Shown here piece after piece: positions 45,604 through 54,642 of a stretch of 62,804 nt of DNA (position 1 is its first letter; every line of letters starts with the position of its first letter). The notes under the pieces are model-generated. The model did not search any database. It was not told the DNA's origin and saw only the letters and a program-made list of their open reading frames with translations. Position numbers and translations under genes: made by a program. Source of the DNA: Opitutaceae bacterium (GTDB lineage: Bacteria > Verrucomicrobiota > Verrucomicrobiia > Opitutales > Opitutaceae); NCBI GenBank assembly GCA_027485815.1, contig JAIXQE010000050.1, positions 1 to 62,804 of the forward strand, given 5' to 3'.

Positions 45604-46128
45604 ATGGACCACTACGCCTTCCCCGCCCGCTTCCGCGCCCTCCACGACCTCGCGGCGCAACGCTACGCCGCGGGCCACCGCACCGCCGCCGGCCTGCTTA
45701 CCCCCGCGGACGAGGCCTGGCTGGCGGCTAACGGCGTGTCTGCCCAGAACCTGCTCGATTACGCGGAGGACTTCACCGCGTCCGGCGAACCGGGACCCGA
45801 GCTGGCTCTGGCGATCGAGCTGGTGCGGCGCGACTACTTCCTCAACGCGCAGGGCGGACGCCCTTCCGGCAAGGTGCTCGACCCGGACACGATGCCGGCG
45901 AAGGCCGACGCCGTTCGCGGCGTGGCGTGGCTGCCCCGCCTCATCCCGAAGGCGCGGGCGAAGCTCCGCGGCGAACTGCCGCCATCGCTGATGTTCTGCT
46001 GCGGCGGCGACCGCCGCTTCTTCCGCGAACGCGGGATCCTGCCCGCCGAATTCCTGAGCCTCGTCTGGCGCGAACCGAAGGATGAGGCGGTGGTGGAGTG
46101 GGTGCTGGGGCGGGCGGCGGGGAAGTAG
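45604..46128 (+). CDS. DUF5069-like protein
   Basis: A 174-residue cytoplasmic protein with no signal peptide. The C-terminal part has GVAWLPRLIPKARAKLRGEL, FCCGGDRRFFRERGI and EAVVEWVL, the pattern of DUF5069, a family common in Verrucomicrobiota and without known function. It starts 29 bases after proB on the same strand and may share its transcript. It ends the operon; a 251-base spacer with a hairpin separates it from the convergent dctA. Confidence 0.65.
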   Translation: MDHYAFPARFRALHDLAAQRYAAGHRTAAGLLTPADEAWLAANGVSAQNLLDYAEDFTASGEPGPELALAIELVRRDYFLNAQGGRPSGKVLDPDTMPAKADAVRGVAWLPRLIPKARAKLRGELPPSLMFCCGGDRRFFRERGILPAEFLSLVWREPKDEAVVEWVLGRAAGK

Positions 46129-46179
46129 CGGGTAGTGGTTAATCCGGGGAGCAAGATGCGGCTCGCCGGTTTGTTGTCG

Positions 46180-46198
46180 CCGGGGCGCGTCGCCCCGG
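46180..46198. terminator. Hairpin in the convergent spacer 46129-46379
   Basis: CCGGGGCG (46180-46187), loop CGT, CGCCCCGG (46191-46198): a perfect 8-bp stem. It lies between the convergent DUF5069 and dctA genes. Without a T run; it could be a terminator or a REP-like element. Apart from it the spacer shows no coding pattern. Confidence 0.4.
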
Positions 46199-46379
46199 TC
46201 GCCGCTAACGAAAGCCCATCATCGCGCCGCGATTCCGTCGCCGACGCCGAGACAAATCGCTCCGCTGCCCTGGTTTTCTTCAGCCGTGAACTGGGCGGCG
46301 TGCCCCGGCTACACCAGACCTAGGTCCGCGGGCTCGAGGCGCAGCGGGCCGCGCCCTCCGCAGCCTTGGCGTGGAAGGG

Positions 46380-47672
46380 TCAGGGGCGGCGCGCGAGGAT
46401 TTCTCCGGCGCGGGACTGGTCAAAGGCTCCGTCCCAGCGCGCCACCACCAGGGTCGCCACCGTGTTGCCGATGAAATTCGTGACCGCCCGCGCCTCGGAC
46501 ATGAAACGATCCACGCCCAAAATGAGGGTCATCCCAGCGACCGGGATCTTGTCCATCGCGGCCAGGGTGGCGGCGAGGGTGATGAAGCCGCTGCCGGTGA
46601 CACCGGCCGCGCCCTTGGAGGTGAGCAGCAGCACCGCCAGCAGGGTGAGCTGGTCCGTGAGGGTGAGCGTGACGTCGGTCGCCTGCGCCACGAACAGGGC
46701 GGCGAGGGTCAGGTAGATGCAGGTGCCGTCGAGGTTGAAGGAGTAACCGGAGGGAACCACGATCCCGACGACCGGGCGGGCGCAGCCGGCCTGCTCCATC
46801 TTGTGCATCAGGCCGGGCAGCGCGGACTCCGAGGAGGAAGTGCCGACCACGAGCAACAGCTCCTCCTTCACGTACCGGATGATCCGCAGGAGGCTGAAGC
46901 CGGCGGCGCGGGCGATGGCGCCGAGCACGACAAAGATGAAGACGGCGCACGTGAGGTAGACGCAGGCCAGCAGGAACCCCAGGCGCGCGAGGGCACCGAG
47001 GCCGAAGTGCCCGATGGTGTAGGCCATCGCGCCGGCCGCCGCGAGCGGGGCGAGCCGCGTGACCATCGAGACGATCCCGAAGAAGACCCGGGCCAGCTCG
47101 TTCAGGAGGTTCAGGATCGGGCGCCCGTGGTCACCGAGCTGGCCCAGCGCCAGGCCGAAAAGGACCGCGAGGAGCAGCACCTGCAGGATCTCGCCCTCGG
47201 CGAAGGCACTGACGAAGGTCTTCGGGATCAGGTGCAGCAGGAAATCAACCGTGCTCATCTGCCCCGCGGCGGTCGTGTACCGGGCGAGGCCCTTCGCGTC
47301 GAGGGTCGCCGGATCGGCATGGAAACCCGCCCCGGGCGCGAAGACGTTCGCGACCACGAGGCCGATCACGAGGGCGATCGTCGTCACGACCTCGAAGTAG
47401 AGAAGTGCCTTGAAGCCCACGCGGCCGACCTTCTTCAGATCCCCCATCCCCGCGAGCCCGACCACCACGGTGGTGAAGATGATCGGGGCGATGAGCATCT
47501 TGACCAAATTGACGAACCCGTCGCCCAGCGGCCGGAGCGCGACGCCCCAAGACGGCTGGAGGTAACCGAGGAGTCCGCCCAGAATGATCCCAATCAACAC
47601 CTGGAGGTAGAGGTGCATCCGCCGGCGAGGGGGCGATTCCGGCTCAGCGGGCGTGGCTGGGGCAGAGGTCAT
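46380..47672 (-). CDS. dctA: C4-dicarboxylate/cation symporter DctA
   Basis: A 430-residue inner-membrane transporter of the DAACS family, importing succinate, fumarate or malate with H+ or Na+. Eight transmembrane segments plus re-entrant loops are suggested. The motifs [51 protein letters not shown] and [15 protein letters not shown] are those of DctA, and the C-terminus [21 protein letters not shown] (in pieces) is near-diagnostic. Single gene; start at 47672 follows the Ala/Pro-rich N-terminus and [11 protein letters not shown]. Confidence 0.93.
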   Translation of the reverse strand: MTSAPATPAEPESPPRRRMHLYLQVLIGIILGGLLGYLQPSWGVALRPLGDGFVNLVKMLIAPIIFTTVVVGLAGMGDLKKVGRVGFKALLYFEVVTTIALVIGLVVANVFAPGAGFHADPATLDAKGLARYTTAAGQMSTVDFLLHLIPKTFVSAFAEGEILQVLLLAVLFGLALGQLGDHGRPILNLLNELARVFFGIVSMVTRLAPLAAAGAMAYTIGHFGLGALARLGFLLACVYLTCAVFIFVVLGAIARAAGFSLLRIIRYVKEELLLVVGTSSSESALPGLMHKMEQAGCARPVVGIVVPSGYSFNLDGTCIYLTLAALFVAQATDVTLTLTDQLTLLAVLLLTSKGAAGVTGSGFITLAATLAAMDKIPVAGMTLILGVDRFMSEARAVTNFIGNTVATLVVARWDGAFDQSRAGEILARRP

Positions 47673-47771
47673 CCGCGCAGCCTCGACAGCGAGGGGCGCA
47701 CCTCCAAGCCAAATGTGCAGCCGGGCAATGAGGGCGCTGCGGCCCGCACGGGGCCCGGTCCGCCGCGAGGC

Positions 47772-49073
47772 CTAAGCGATCAACTCGCGGTACCAGTCCC
47801 GGAGCTGGCGCGTGGAAGGGCGGTCGTCGAGGAACATGGCCGTGGCGTGCGCGCCCAACCCCGAGCGCACGAAAGTCGCCGGAACTCCCATCGCGTCCAT
47901 CAGCGGCTGGAAGCGCTCGGCCGAGTTGTCGGTCTGGAACACCGAGCGCCCGCGGAACCGCCGCGCCCGCTCCATCGCCCCGGCCCAGGTCGCGCCGTTC
48001 CAGCCGTCGCCGTCGTAATGCTGGCAGGCGTGGAATCCCTTCCACCACGCCGCGATCCGGTCATCGCGCAGGCCGATGTAGCCGCACGCCAGCGCACCCC
48101 GCGAAAATCCCGTGAGCACCGTGTTGGCCGGATCGGCACCCCAGTCGTCCCGCACCTGCGCCAGCATCGCGAGGGCGTAGGCCACGGTCTCGTCGGGGTT
48201 GCCCCACCCGTTCTCGGCGATGCGGCCCGCGCGACGGTCGACGAAGGGCAGGCCGAGGCAGATCGATCCGCGGCCCAGCGTCATCCCGGCGGCGATCACC
48301 CCCTGCTCGGGCAGCCCGGGGGAACGACAGCCCGGGACGTGGTAGAGGTTGCCGGGGTACTCGACCACCAGCGGCCAGCGGCGACCCGGCGTCCAGTCCT
48401 CCGGCAAGTGCAACACCGCGTGGAGCGCCGGCTGGCGCTCCCCCGCCAAGCGCAGTCGCACCCGCCGCCCCGGCGCCGGCGCCGCGTCCATCACCTCGGG
48501 CACGGCGACGCGCCCCGGAGGCGAAACCCACGCTGGAGCGTCCCCCGCGGCGTGGACCGCGCCGAGTTCGAGGGCGACGGGCCCGCGCGGCCGGCCCCGC
48601 AGGACGAGCTCCAGCGCCGCGACCCGGCCGGGATCGAGCTTGGGCGTACCATCCGGGAACACCTCGCGCAGCGGGCACTCGAGCACGCAGCGCTCGCCGG
48701 GCGCCAGGCGGGCGGCGGCCGGCACCGCGTCCCAGCCGCTCGCGCCCACCGCCCACAAGATGAGGTCCGCCGGCTCCGCCCCGCGGTTGGTGACCGTGGT
48801 TGCGAGCACGGAGCGGCGGGAAAGGTCCCAGCCGCCGCCGGGCGCTGGAAACGTGGCCCACGCATAGGGCGGAGCCGCAGGGGCGCCGGGGCCCGGCGCG
48901 GGCAGCCCGATCAGGCGCACGGAGCCGGAATCCGACCCGGGCTCCTGCCGGAAGCCGCGCAAGTCCGCGGTGGCGATTCCGCGCTCCCAACCGGCGAGCG
49001 GCACCGCCTTCACGCGCCCGGCGGCGCACCAGGCGAGCGCACCCAGGGTGAAGCGGCGACGGGAATAAGGCAT
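47772..49073 (-). CDS. Exported alpha/beta-hydrolase (esterase-like)
   Basis: A 433-residue protein with a Tat-like signal peptide (MPYSRRRFTLGALAWCAAG). An N-terminal beta-rich region (about 30-215) is followed by a hydrolase domain from WPLVVEYPGNLYHVPGC onwards. The nucleophile elbow is VLTGFSRGALACG with the catalytic Ser; SGLGAHATAMFLDDRP may carry the catalytic His. It resembles carbohydrate esterases or poly(ester) depolymerases of Verrucomicrobiota; the substrate is unknown. The ATG at 49073 gives the signal peptide; the frame runs further upstream through non-homologous sequence. Confidence 0.75.
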   Translation of the reverse strand: MPYSRRRFTLGALAWCAAGRVKAVPLAGWERGIATADLRGFRQEPGSDSGSVRLIGLPAPGPGAPAAPPYAWATFPAPGGGWDLSRRSVLATTVTNRGAEPADLILWAVGASGWDAVPAAARLAPGERCVLECPLREVFPDGTPKLDPGRVAALELVLRGRPRGPVALELGAVHAAGDAPAWVSPPGRVAVPEVMDAAPAPGRRVRLRLAGERQPALHAVLHLPEDWTPGRRWPLVVEYPGNLYHVPGCRSPGLPEQGVIAAGMTLGRGSICLGLPFVDRRAGRIAENGWGNPDETVAYALAMLAQVRDDWGADPANTVLTGFSRGALACGYIGLRDDRIAAWWKGFHACQHYDGDGWNGATWAGAMERARRFRGRSVFQTDNSAERFQPLMDAMGVPATFVRSGLGAHATAMFLDDRPSTRQLRDWYRELIA

Positions 49074-49090
49074 CGGGGCGGGGAGCGGAG

Positions 49091-49120
49091 ATCCAAGTGC
49101 CCCGGCACCACGCGCGTCAA
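49091..49120 (-). promoter_or_regulatory. Candidate promoter of the hydrolase gene
   Basis: Minus strand: TTGACG (49120-49115), 18-base spacer, TTGGAT (49096-49091), then 17 bases to the ATG. Confidence 0.4.
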
Positions 49121-49259
49121 ACCCGCTGACGGGCGTCCGCTTGAACAGGACAGCCAGGCGCCGGTGGTCGGATCCGCCGTGGCCCCCGGCCAGGTCGTGC
49201 GCTGGATGCTGCCGCGCGTGCGCCACGGCTGGACCGCCCGCGCCACGTACACGTTTTGA
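49119..49259 (+). pseudogene. Possible 3' remnant of an outer-membrane barrel gene
   Basis: On the plus strand a frame ending in TGA at 49259 encodes about 46 residues that finish W-T-A-R-A-T-Y-T-F, the alternating pattern with a terminal Phe seen at the end of outer-membrane beta-barrels. Over the last 36 codons GC is roughly 72, 53 and 94 percent at positions 1, 2 and 3, the coding signature of this genome. No start or upstream part exists: the frame runs into the 5' region of the antisense hydrolase gene. I infer a decapitated remnant, perhaps of a TonB-dependent receptor; chance cannot be excluded. Confidence 0.35.
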
Positions 49260-49271
49260 AGGCGCTGGCGC

Positions 49272-49300
49272 TTGACCGCGCCCGCTCCCCGCGCTCCCTT
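49272..49300 (+). promoter_or_regulatory. Weak candidate promoter of the molybdenum hydroxylase genes
   Basis: TTGACC (49272-49277) with TCCCTT (49295-49300) after 17 bases; the -10 match is poor. The ATG follows 20 bases later. Confidence 0.3.
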
Positions 49301-49320
49301 TCCCTCCACCCCCTCCCCGT

Positions 49321-49806
49321 ATGAAGTACTCCCTCACCGTCAACGGCGCGAACCGGACCGTGGACGTCGCGCCCGACACTCCGCTCCTTTGGGTGCTCCG
49401 CGACCACCTCGAGCTCACCGGCACCAAGTTCGGCTGCGGCATCGGCCAGTGCGGCGCCTGCACCATCCACCTGAACGGCGTGCCCGCGCGCGCCTGCATG
49501 ACGCCCGTCTCCACGGTGGGCCGGATGAAGGTCACCACGATCGAGGGCCTCGCCCCCGCGGCGGGGAAGCTCCATCCGCTGCAGCAGGCGTGGACCGAGC
49601 TCGACGTCGCCCAGTGCGGCTACTGCCAGCCGGGCCAGCTGATGACCGCGGCGGCGCTGCTGCGGGACAACCCGAAGCCGACCGACGAGGACATCGACGG
49701 CGCGCTGGCGGGGAACATCTGTCGCTGCGGCACCTACACCCGCATCCGGCAAGGCATCAAGCGCGCCGGCGAGATCCTCGCCGGCGGGAAGGGGGTGGCC
49801 CAATGA
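49321..49806 (+). CDS. (2Fe-2S)-binding small subunit of a molybdenum hydroxylase
   Basis: A 161-residue protein carrying two [2Fe-2S] clusters that relay electrons from the molybdopterin subunit. The plant-ferredoxin-like cluster is ligated by [12 protein letters not shown] (about 38-49) and a later Cys in RACMTP; the second by QCGYCQPGQ and [12 protein letters not shown]. This is the IorA/CoxS type of the xanthine-dehydrogenase family. Its stop overlaps the ATG of the large-subunit gene (ATGA). Confidence 0.95.
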   Translation: MKYSLTVNGANRTVDVAPDTPLLWVLRDHLELTGTKFGCGIGQCGACTIHLNGVPARACMTPVSTVGRMKVTTIEGLAPAAGKLHPLQQAWTELDVAQCGYCQPGQLMTAAALLRDNPKPTDEDIDGALAGNICRCGTYTRIRQGIKRAGEILAGGKGVAQ

Positions 49807-52031
49807 GCGCCTCCACCGCCCCGCGCGCCGTCAACCGGCGCGACTTCCTCAAGCTGACCGGCCTCGCCGGTGGCGGGCTCGCCCTCGCCTTCCAGATCCG
49901 CTCCGCCCACGGCGGCGCTACCCCGGCCGGCGGTGAATTCCGGCCCAACGCCTTCATCCGCCTCGCCCCCTCCGGCGCGGTCACCATCGTCTCCAAGCAG
50001 CCCGAGATGGGCCAAGGGGTGAAAACCTCCCTCCCGATGATCATCGCGGAGCAGCTCGAAGTTCCATGGTCGGCGGTCACGATCGAGCAGGGTGACTTCG
50101 ACGAGAAACTCTACGGCGGCCAGAGCGCCGGCGGCAGCCGCTCGACGCCCAACAACTACGACCAGTTCCACCTGCTCGGCGCCACTGTGCGCACGATGCT
50201 GGTGGAAGCCGCGGCTCGAACCTGGAAGGTGCCCGCCGCCGAGTGCCAGGCCGTCGAAGGCACCGTGGTGCACAGCTCCGGGAAGAAGCTCGGCTACGGC
50301 GCCCTCGCCGCCACCGCCGCGACCCTCGAGGTGCCGGCCAAGGAGAACGTCCGACTGAAGGAGCCCAAGGACTTCAAGCTGCTTGGCCGCCGCATCGCCC
50401 AGGTGGACACGCCGCGCATCGTCACCGGCCAGCCCCTCTTCGGCCTCGACCTCCAGCTGCCCGGAATGCTGTACGCGGTTTACGAGAAATGCCCCGCCTT
50501 CGGCGGCAAGGCGGTCAGCGCCAACCTCGACTTCGTCAAGACGCTCCCCGGCGTGAAGGACGCTTTCATCCTCGAGGGCAACGGCAAGGTGAAGGAGCTC
50601 AACCCGGGCGTCGCGATCGTCGCCGACTCCACGTGGGCCGCCTTCAGCGCCCGCCGCCAGCTCAAGGTGACCTGGGACGAGGGCAAGGTGGCCGGCGAAA
50701 GCTGGGATAAGTTCGTCGCCGAGGCCCGGGCCAAGGCCGCCGAGCCCGGGCAGCGTACCCTGCGCCGCGACGGCGATGTCGCGCAGGCACTCGCCGGCGC
50801 CGCCAAGAAGGTCTCCGCCGAGTACCTCTACCCGTTCATCTCCCACGCGAACCTCGAGCCGCAGAACACCACCGCCCACTTCCGCGATGGAAAACTCGAG
50901 GTCTGGTCCCCGACCCAGGTGCCGGCCGCCGGCGTCGCGATGGTGACGCGCGTCCTCGGCATCCCGGCGGACAAGATCACCCTCCACCTGACGCGGGCGG
51001 GCGGCGGCTTCGGCCGCCGGATCGGCGCGGACTACCTCGTGGAGGCGGCGGCGATCGCGCAGCGCGTGCCGGCGCCGGTGAAGCTCACCTGGTCGCGCGA
51101 GGATGACCTCCGGCACGACCAGTACCGTCCTGGCGGCCTGCATTTCCTGCAGGGTGGTCTCGACGCGCAGGGCCGGGTGACGGCGTGGAAGAACCACTTC
51201 TTCACCTTCGGCGAAGGCGGTCAGCCGGGCAGCGGCGGCTCCCTGAGCCCCGATGAGTTCCCCGGGCGCTGGATCCCGAACTTCCTGGCTGAGCAGACGA
51301 TGTTCGACACCGGTTGGCCGATGGGCCCGTGGCGCGCGCCGGGCAGCTGCGTGTTTTCGTGGGTCTTCCACTCGTTCATCGACGAGCTGGCCCATGCGGC
51401 GGGCCGCGACCCGCTGGCGTTCCGGCTCGATCTCCTCGGCACCCGGGACGAGATGCCCGCCGGCGGCGGTGGCGGCGGCGGCAAGGGCAAGCAGGGCGGC
51501 GGCTACAGCGTCGCCCGGATGCGCAACATCCTGAAGTTCACCGCGGAGAAAGCCGACTGGGGAAAGAAGCAATTCCCCCGCGGCTCCGGCGCCGGCATCG
51601 CGTTCCACTTCAGCCACCAGGGCTACTTCGCCCAGGTCGCCGAGGTGACCGTCTCCAAGGACGGCCAGCTGCGCGTCGACCGGTTCGTCTCGGGCGGCGA
51701 CGTCGGCCGCCAGATCGTGAACCTGAGCGGTGCGGAAAATCAGGTCGAAGGCTCGGTGGTGGACGGCCTCGGGGCGCTGCTGACGCAGGAGCTCAACATC
51801 GAGCGCGGCCGCGTCGTGCAGGGCAACTTCCACGAGTACCCGCTCATCCGCATCACGGAGGCGCCGGCAAAGATCGAGACACACTTCCTCTCCACCGACC
51901 ACCCGACCACGGGGATCGGCGAGCCGGCGATCCCGCCGGTGGCGCCGGCGGTGTGCAACGCGATCTTCGCGGCGACCGGCAAGCGCGTGCGGCAGATGCC
52001 GCTCTCGCGCGTCGACCTGCGCTGGAGCTGA
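49803..52031 (+). CDS. Molybdopterin-binding large subunit (IorB/aldehyde oxidase type)
   Basis: A 742-residue protein with a Tat signal ([20 protein letters not shown]), so the folded enzyme is exported to the periplasm. [58 protein letters not shown] and [20 protein letters not shown] with the active-site Glu match isoquinoline 1-oxidoreductase/aldehyde-dehydrogenase large subunits. The substrate may be an aldehyde or N-heterocycle. A glycine-rich insertion (about 552-567) interrupts the second half. Membrane-cytochrome partner genes found with some relatives are not adjacent. Confidence 0.92.
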   Translation: MSASTAPRAVNRRDFLKLTGLAGGGLALAFQIRSAHGGATPAGGEFRPNAFIRLAPSGAVTIVSKQPEMGQGVKTSLPMIIAEQLEVPWSAVTIEQGDFDEKLYGGQSAGGSRSTPNNYDQFHLLGATVRTMLVEAAARTWKVPAAECQAVEGTVVHSSGKKLGYGALAATAATLEVPAKENVRLKEPKDFKLLGRRIAQVDTPRIVTGQPLFGLDLQLPGMLYAVYEKCPAFGGKAVSANLDFVKTLPGVKDAFILEGNGKVKELNPGVAIVADSTWAAFSARRQLKVTWDEGKVAGESWDKFVAEARAKAAEPGQRTLRRDGDVAQALAGAAKKVSAEYLYPFISHANLEPQNTTAHFRDGKLEVWSPTQVPAAGVAMVTRVLGIPADKITLHLTRAGGGFGRRIGADYLVEAAAIAQRVPAPVKLTWSREDDLRHDQYRPGGLHFLQGGLDAQGRVTAWKNHFFTFGEGGQPGSGGSLSPDEFPGRWIPNFLAEQTMFDTGWPMGPWRAPGSCVFSWVFHSFIDELAHAAGRDPLAFRLDLLGTRDEMPAGGGGGGGKGKQGGGYSVARMRNILKFTAEKADWGKKQFPRGSGAGIAFHFSHQGYFAQVAEVTVSKDGQLRVDRFVSGGDVGRQIVNLSGAENQVEGSVVDGLGALLTQELNIERGRVVQGNFHEYPLIRITEAPAKIETHFLSTDHPTTGIGEPAIPPVAPAVCNAIFAATGKRVRQMPLSRVDLRWS

Positions 52032-52041
52032 CGGGCTTCCG

Positions 52042-52065
52042 CCGGTCCCGCGCGGGCGGGACCGG
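52042..52065. terminator. Strong hairpin between convergent genes
   Basis: CCGGTCCCGC (52042-52051), loop GCGG, GCGGGACCGG (52056-52065): a perfect 10-bp stem. It lies in the 46-base gap between the molybdenum hydroxylase and the small membrane protein gene and can serve both directions. Confidence 0.6.
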
Positions 52066-52077
52066 CCGGGCCGCGAC

Positions 52078-52416
52078 TCAGAGCGGGCGGGTGTAGACCA
52101 TCAGCACCGCCACGAAGACGAGGGCGATGGCGATCGGCGCGAGGGCACCGGCCGCGCCGCGGCGGCGGTACCCAATGCCCGCAAGGGCCGACAGGGCGAG
52201 CCAGCAGGCGAGCTTCACGAAGAGCCAGCCCGGCCAGCCCACCTTGAGCTTGGCCTGCAGCCCGAAGCCGCCGACCAGCACGAGGAAGCTGGCGATGCCG
52301 GTGATCATCAGCACCCGCTTGCGGGTCTCGGGCGGGGCGGCGAAGGCGTAAAACGTGTAGCCGGTCAGCACCAGGATGGAGACCAGGTGCAGGATCTGGT
52401 AGAAGGTTGCGCTCAT
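52078..52416 (-). CDS. Small integral membrane protein, four helices
   Basis: A 112-residue protein starting MSATFYQILHLVSILVL with four predicted membrane helices and few charges. The pattern HLVSILVLTGYTFYAFA and PPETRKRVLMITGIASFLVL resembles small membrane proteins annotated as hypothetical in Verrucomicrobiota. Function unknown. The ATG at 52416 removes a 40-residue Arg/Pro-rich, non-homologous extension. It is 76 bases downstream of yicC. Confidence 0.75.
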   Translation of the reverse strand: MSATFYQILHLVSILVLTGYTFYAFAAPPETRKRVLMITGIASFLVLVGGFGLQAKLKVGWPGWLFVKLACWLALSALAGIGYRRRGAAGALAPIAIALVFVAVLMVYTRPL

Positions 52417-52492
52417 GGGTGGCTCGGAAGTGAACCCGCTTCCGCGGGGCGTCCACTCTTTTCCCCGGGGACGCGGGGGAAAGCCAGCCGGC

Positions 52493-53365
52493 CTATTCCA
52501 CGTTGGCCATCTGCTCGCGGATGCGCTCGAGCTCATTCTTCAGCTCGAGGACGGCGCGGGAGATGGTGAGGTCGTTGGCCTTGCTGCCGATGGTGTTCAC
52601 CTCGCGCCCGATCTCCTGCAGCAGGAATTCCGCCCGGCGGCCGATCTCACCCTCGGCGCGCAGCAGGCCGGCGAACTGTTCGAAGTGGCTCCGCAGCCGC
52701 GTAAGCTCCTCGGCGATATCGCAGCGGTCCGCGAAGAGCGCGATCTCGCGCAGCACGCGTTCGTCGTCGAGGTCCAGGTCGAGTCCGGCCTCGCGCAGGC
52801 GGCGATGGAGCTGGCCGCGGTACAACTCCGGGACCTGGGGCGCGCGGGCGGCGATGAGCTCCAGCTGGCGGTGCAGGATCTCGCCGCGCTGGATGAAGTA
52901 GACCAGCAGGGCCTCGCCCTCGCGGGCGCGCATCGCGGCGAACCCGCGCAGGGCCTCGGCCAGGGCTTCCCGCACCGCAGGCTCGGCCAGCTCCACCGCC
53001 GGGAGGCTGCGCGCGCGCCGTTGGGAGTTGAGAATCGACCAGAGGAGCTCCGCCGAGGGGCGGAATTCCACGCTCTCCCGCAGCGCGAAGGCCTGCAGGC
53101 GGTCCAGCGCGGCGCCCGCCGCCTCGTCATCCCATCCGGCCGCCTCGCCGGCGGCGTCCCCCGTGAGCTCGACGTCGACGTGCACCTTGCCGCGGGCGGC
53201 CACGCCGCGCACCAGTTCCCCCACCATCGGTTCCAGCGCCGTCCACACCTCGGGCAGGGCGACGGTGAGGTCGAGGCTGCGCCGGTTCACCGAACTGACC
53301 TGCACCGTCAGGGTGCGGCCCTCGAAGGCGGCCGTGGCCCGCCCGTAGCCGGTCATGCTGCGCAT
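52493..53365 (-). CDS. YicC/YloC family endoribonuclease
   Basis: A 290-residue cytoplasmic protein. The N-terminus MRSMTGYGRA and SVNRRSLDL and the C-terminus EIGREVNTIGSKANDLTISR and VLELKNELERIREQ are diagnostic of YicC proteins, which are endoribonucleases involved in stationary-phase RNA decay in E. coli. It often precedes gmk, which is not present here. It follows trpB by six bases in the same direction. Confidence 0.93.
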   Translation of the reverse strand: MRSMTGYGRATAAFEGRTLTVQVSSVNRRSLDLTVALPEVWTALEPMVGELVRGVAARGKVHVDVELTGDAAGEAAGWDDEAAGAALDRLQAFALRESVEFRPSAELLWSILNSQRRARSLPAVELAEPAVREALAEALRGFAAMRAREGEALLVYFIQRGEILHRQLELIAARAPQVPELYRGQLHRRLREAGLDLDLDDERVLREIALFADRCDIAEELTRLRSHFEQFAGLLRAEGEIGRRAEFLLQEIGREVNTIGSKANDLTISRAVLELKNELERIREQMANVE

Positions 53366-53371
53366 CGCGGA

Positions 53372-54592
53372 TCAGCGGCGCCCCAGGAGGGCCTGCACCT
53401 GCTGGACGTCCTTGTCGCCGCGGCCGGAGAGGTTGATCACCAGCACCTCGTCCCGGCGCATCGCGCGGGCGCGCTTGAGGCCGTGGACCAGCGCGTGGGT
53501 GCTCTCGAGGGCGGGAATGATACCCTCCAGACGCGAGCAGAGCTGGAACACCTCCATCACCTCGTCGTCGCCCGCGTGGGCGAACTCGATGCGACCCTGC
53601 TCCCGGTAGAACGCGTGCTCGGGCCCGATCGCCGCGTAATCGAGGCCGGCGCTGACCGAGTGGGTCAGCTCGATCTGCCCGTCGTCGTTCTGGAGGATGA
53701 ACGTCTTGCAGCCCTGCAGGACGCCCAGCTTGCCTCCCTCAAAGCGGGCAGCGTGGTCGCCGCGGCGGATTCCGCGGCCCCCGGCCTCGACGCCGACCAG
53801 CCGGACGCCGGGCTCGTCGAGGAATTCGAAGAAGAAGCCCATCGCGTTGGAGCCGCCGCCGACGCAGGCGATCATCTCGTCGGGCAGGCGGCCCTCGCGG
53901 GCGAGGATCTGTTCGCGCGTCTCCTGGCCGATCACGCGGTGGAAATCCCGCACCATCATCGGGTACGGATGGGAACCGAGGGCGGAACCGAGGATGTAAT
54001 GCGTGGCGCGGACGTTGGTCACCCAGTCGCGCATCGCCTCGTTGATCGCCTCTTTGAGCGTCTTCTGGCCGGCCTCGACGCCGCGAACCTCGGCGCCCAT
54101 CAGGCGCATCCGGAAGACGTTGAGCGCCTGGCGCTCCATGTCGACGGCGCCCATGTAGACGACGCAGGCGAGACCGAACTTCGCGCACACCGCGGCGGTG
54201 GCGACGCCGTGCTGGCCGGCTCCGGTCTCGGCGATGATGCGCTGCTTGCCCATCCGGCGGGCGAGCAGGGCCTGGCCGAGGGCGTTGTTGATCTTGTGGG
54301 CGCCGGTGTGGAGCAGGTCCTCGCGCTTGAGGTAAATCCGCGCGCCGCCGCAGTGGGCGGTCAGGCGCTCGGCGAAGTAGAGCTCAGTGGGGCGGCCGGC
54401 GAACTCCTTCAGGTGGTGGCGGAGCTCACGCTGGAAGGCCGGATCCTCGCGGGCCACCGCGTAGGCGGCACCGAGGTCCTGCAACGCGGTCATCAGCGTC
54501 TCCGGGACGAACACGCCGCCGTAGCGGCCAAAGTGGCCGCCCGGGTCGGGCTGGCGAAGACGGGGGGCGGGCGCGGCGGCGACGGCGGACAT
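53372..54592 (-). CDS. trpB: Tryptophan synthase beta chain
   Basis: PLP enzyme joining indole and serine. The 406-residue protein has [16 protein letters not shown] near the N-terminus, [20 protein letters not shown] with the PLP Lys, [22 protein letters not shown] and [16 protein letters not shown], all family signatures (type 1 TrpB). Start at 54592 ([16 protein letters not shown]). trpA and other trp genes are absent from the window; it sits 50 bases behind thrC and six bases ahead of yicC. Confidence 0.96.
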   Translation of the reverse strand: MSAVAAAPAPRLRQPDPGGHFGRYGGVFVPETLMTALQDLGAAYAVAREDPAFQRELRHHLKEFAGRPTELYFAERLTAHCGGARIYLKREDLLHTGAHKINNALGQALLARRMGKQRIIAETGAGQHGVATAAVCAKFGLACVVYMGAVDMERQALNVFRMRLMGAEVRGVEAGQKTLKEAINEAMRDWVTNVRATHYILGSALGSHPYPMMVRDFHRVIGQETREQILAREGRLPDEMIACVGGGSNAMGFFFEFLDEPGVRLVGVEAGGRGIRRGDHAARFEGGKLGVLQGCKTFILQNDDGQIELTHSVSAGLDYAAIGPEHAFYREQGRIEFAHAGDDEVMEVFQLCSRLEGIIPALESTHALVHGLKRARAMRRDEVLVINLSGRGDKDVQQVQALLGRR

Positions 54593-54642
54593 CGGCAAAG
54601 ACGCAACGCCCGGCGCGCGCGATGGCAACCCGTTTCCGGACT

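Noticed and set aside
46371-49259. Very long plus-strand open frame (962 codons)
   Set aside because: It runs antisense through dctA and the hydrolase gene, with low-complexity Arg/Glu/Gly composition. Only its last 46 codons, outside those genes, look coding and are listed as a remnant.
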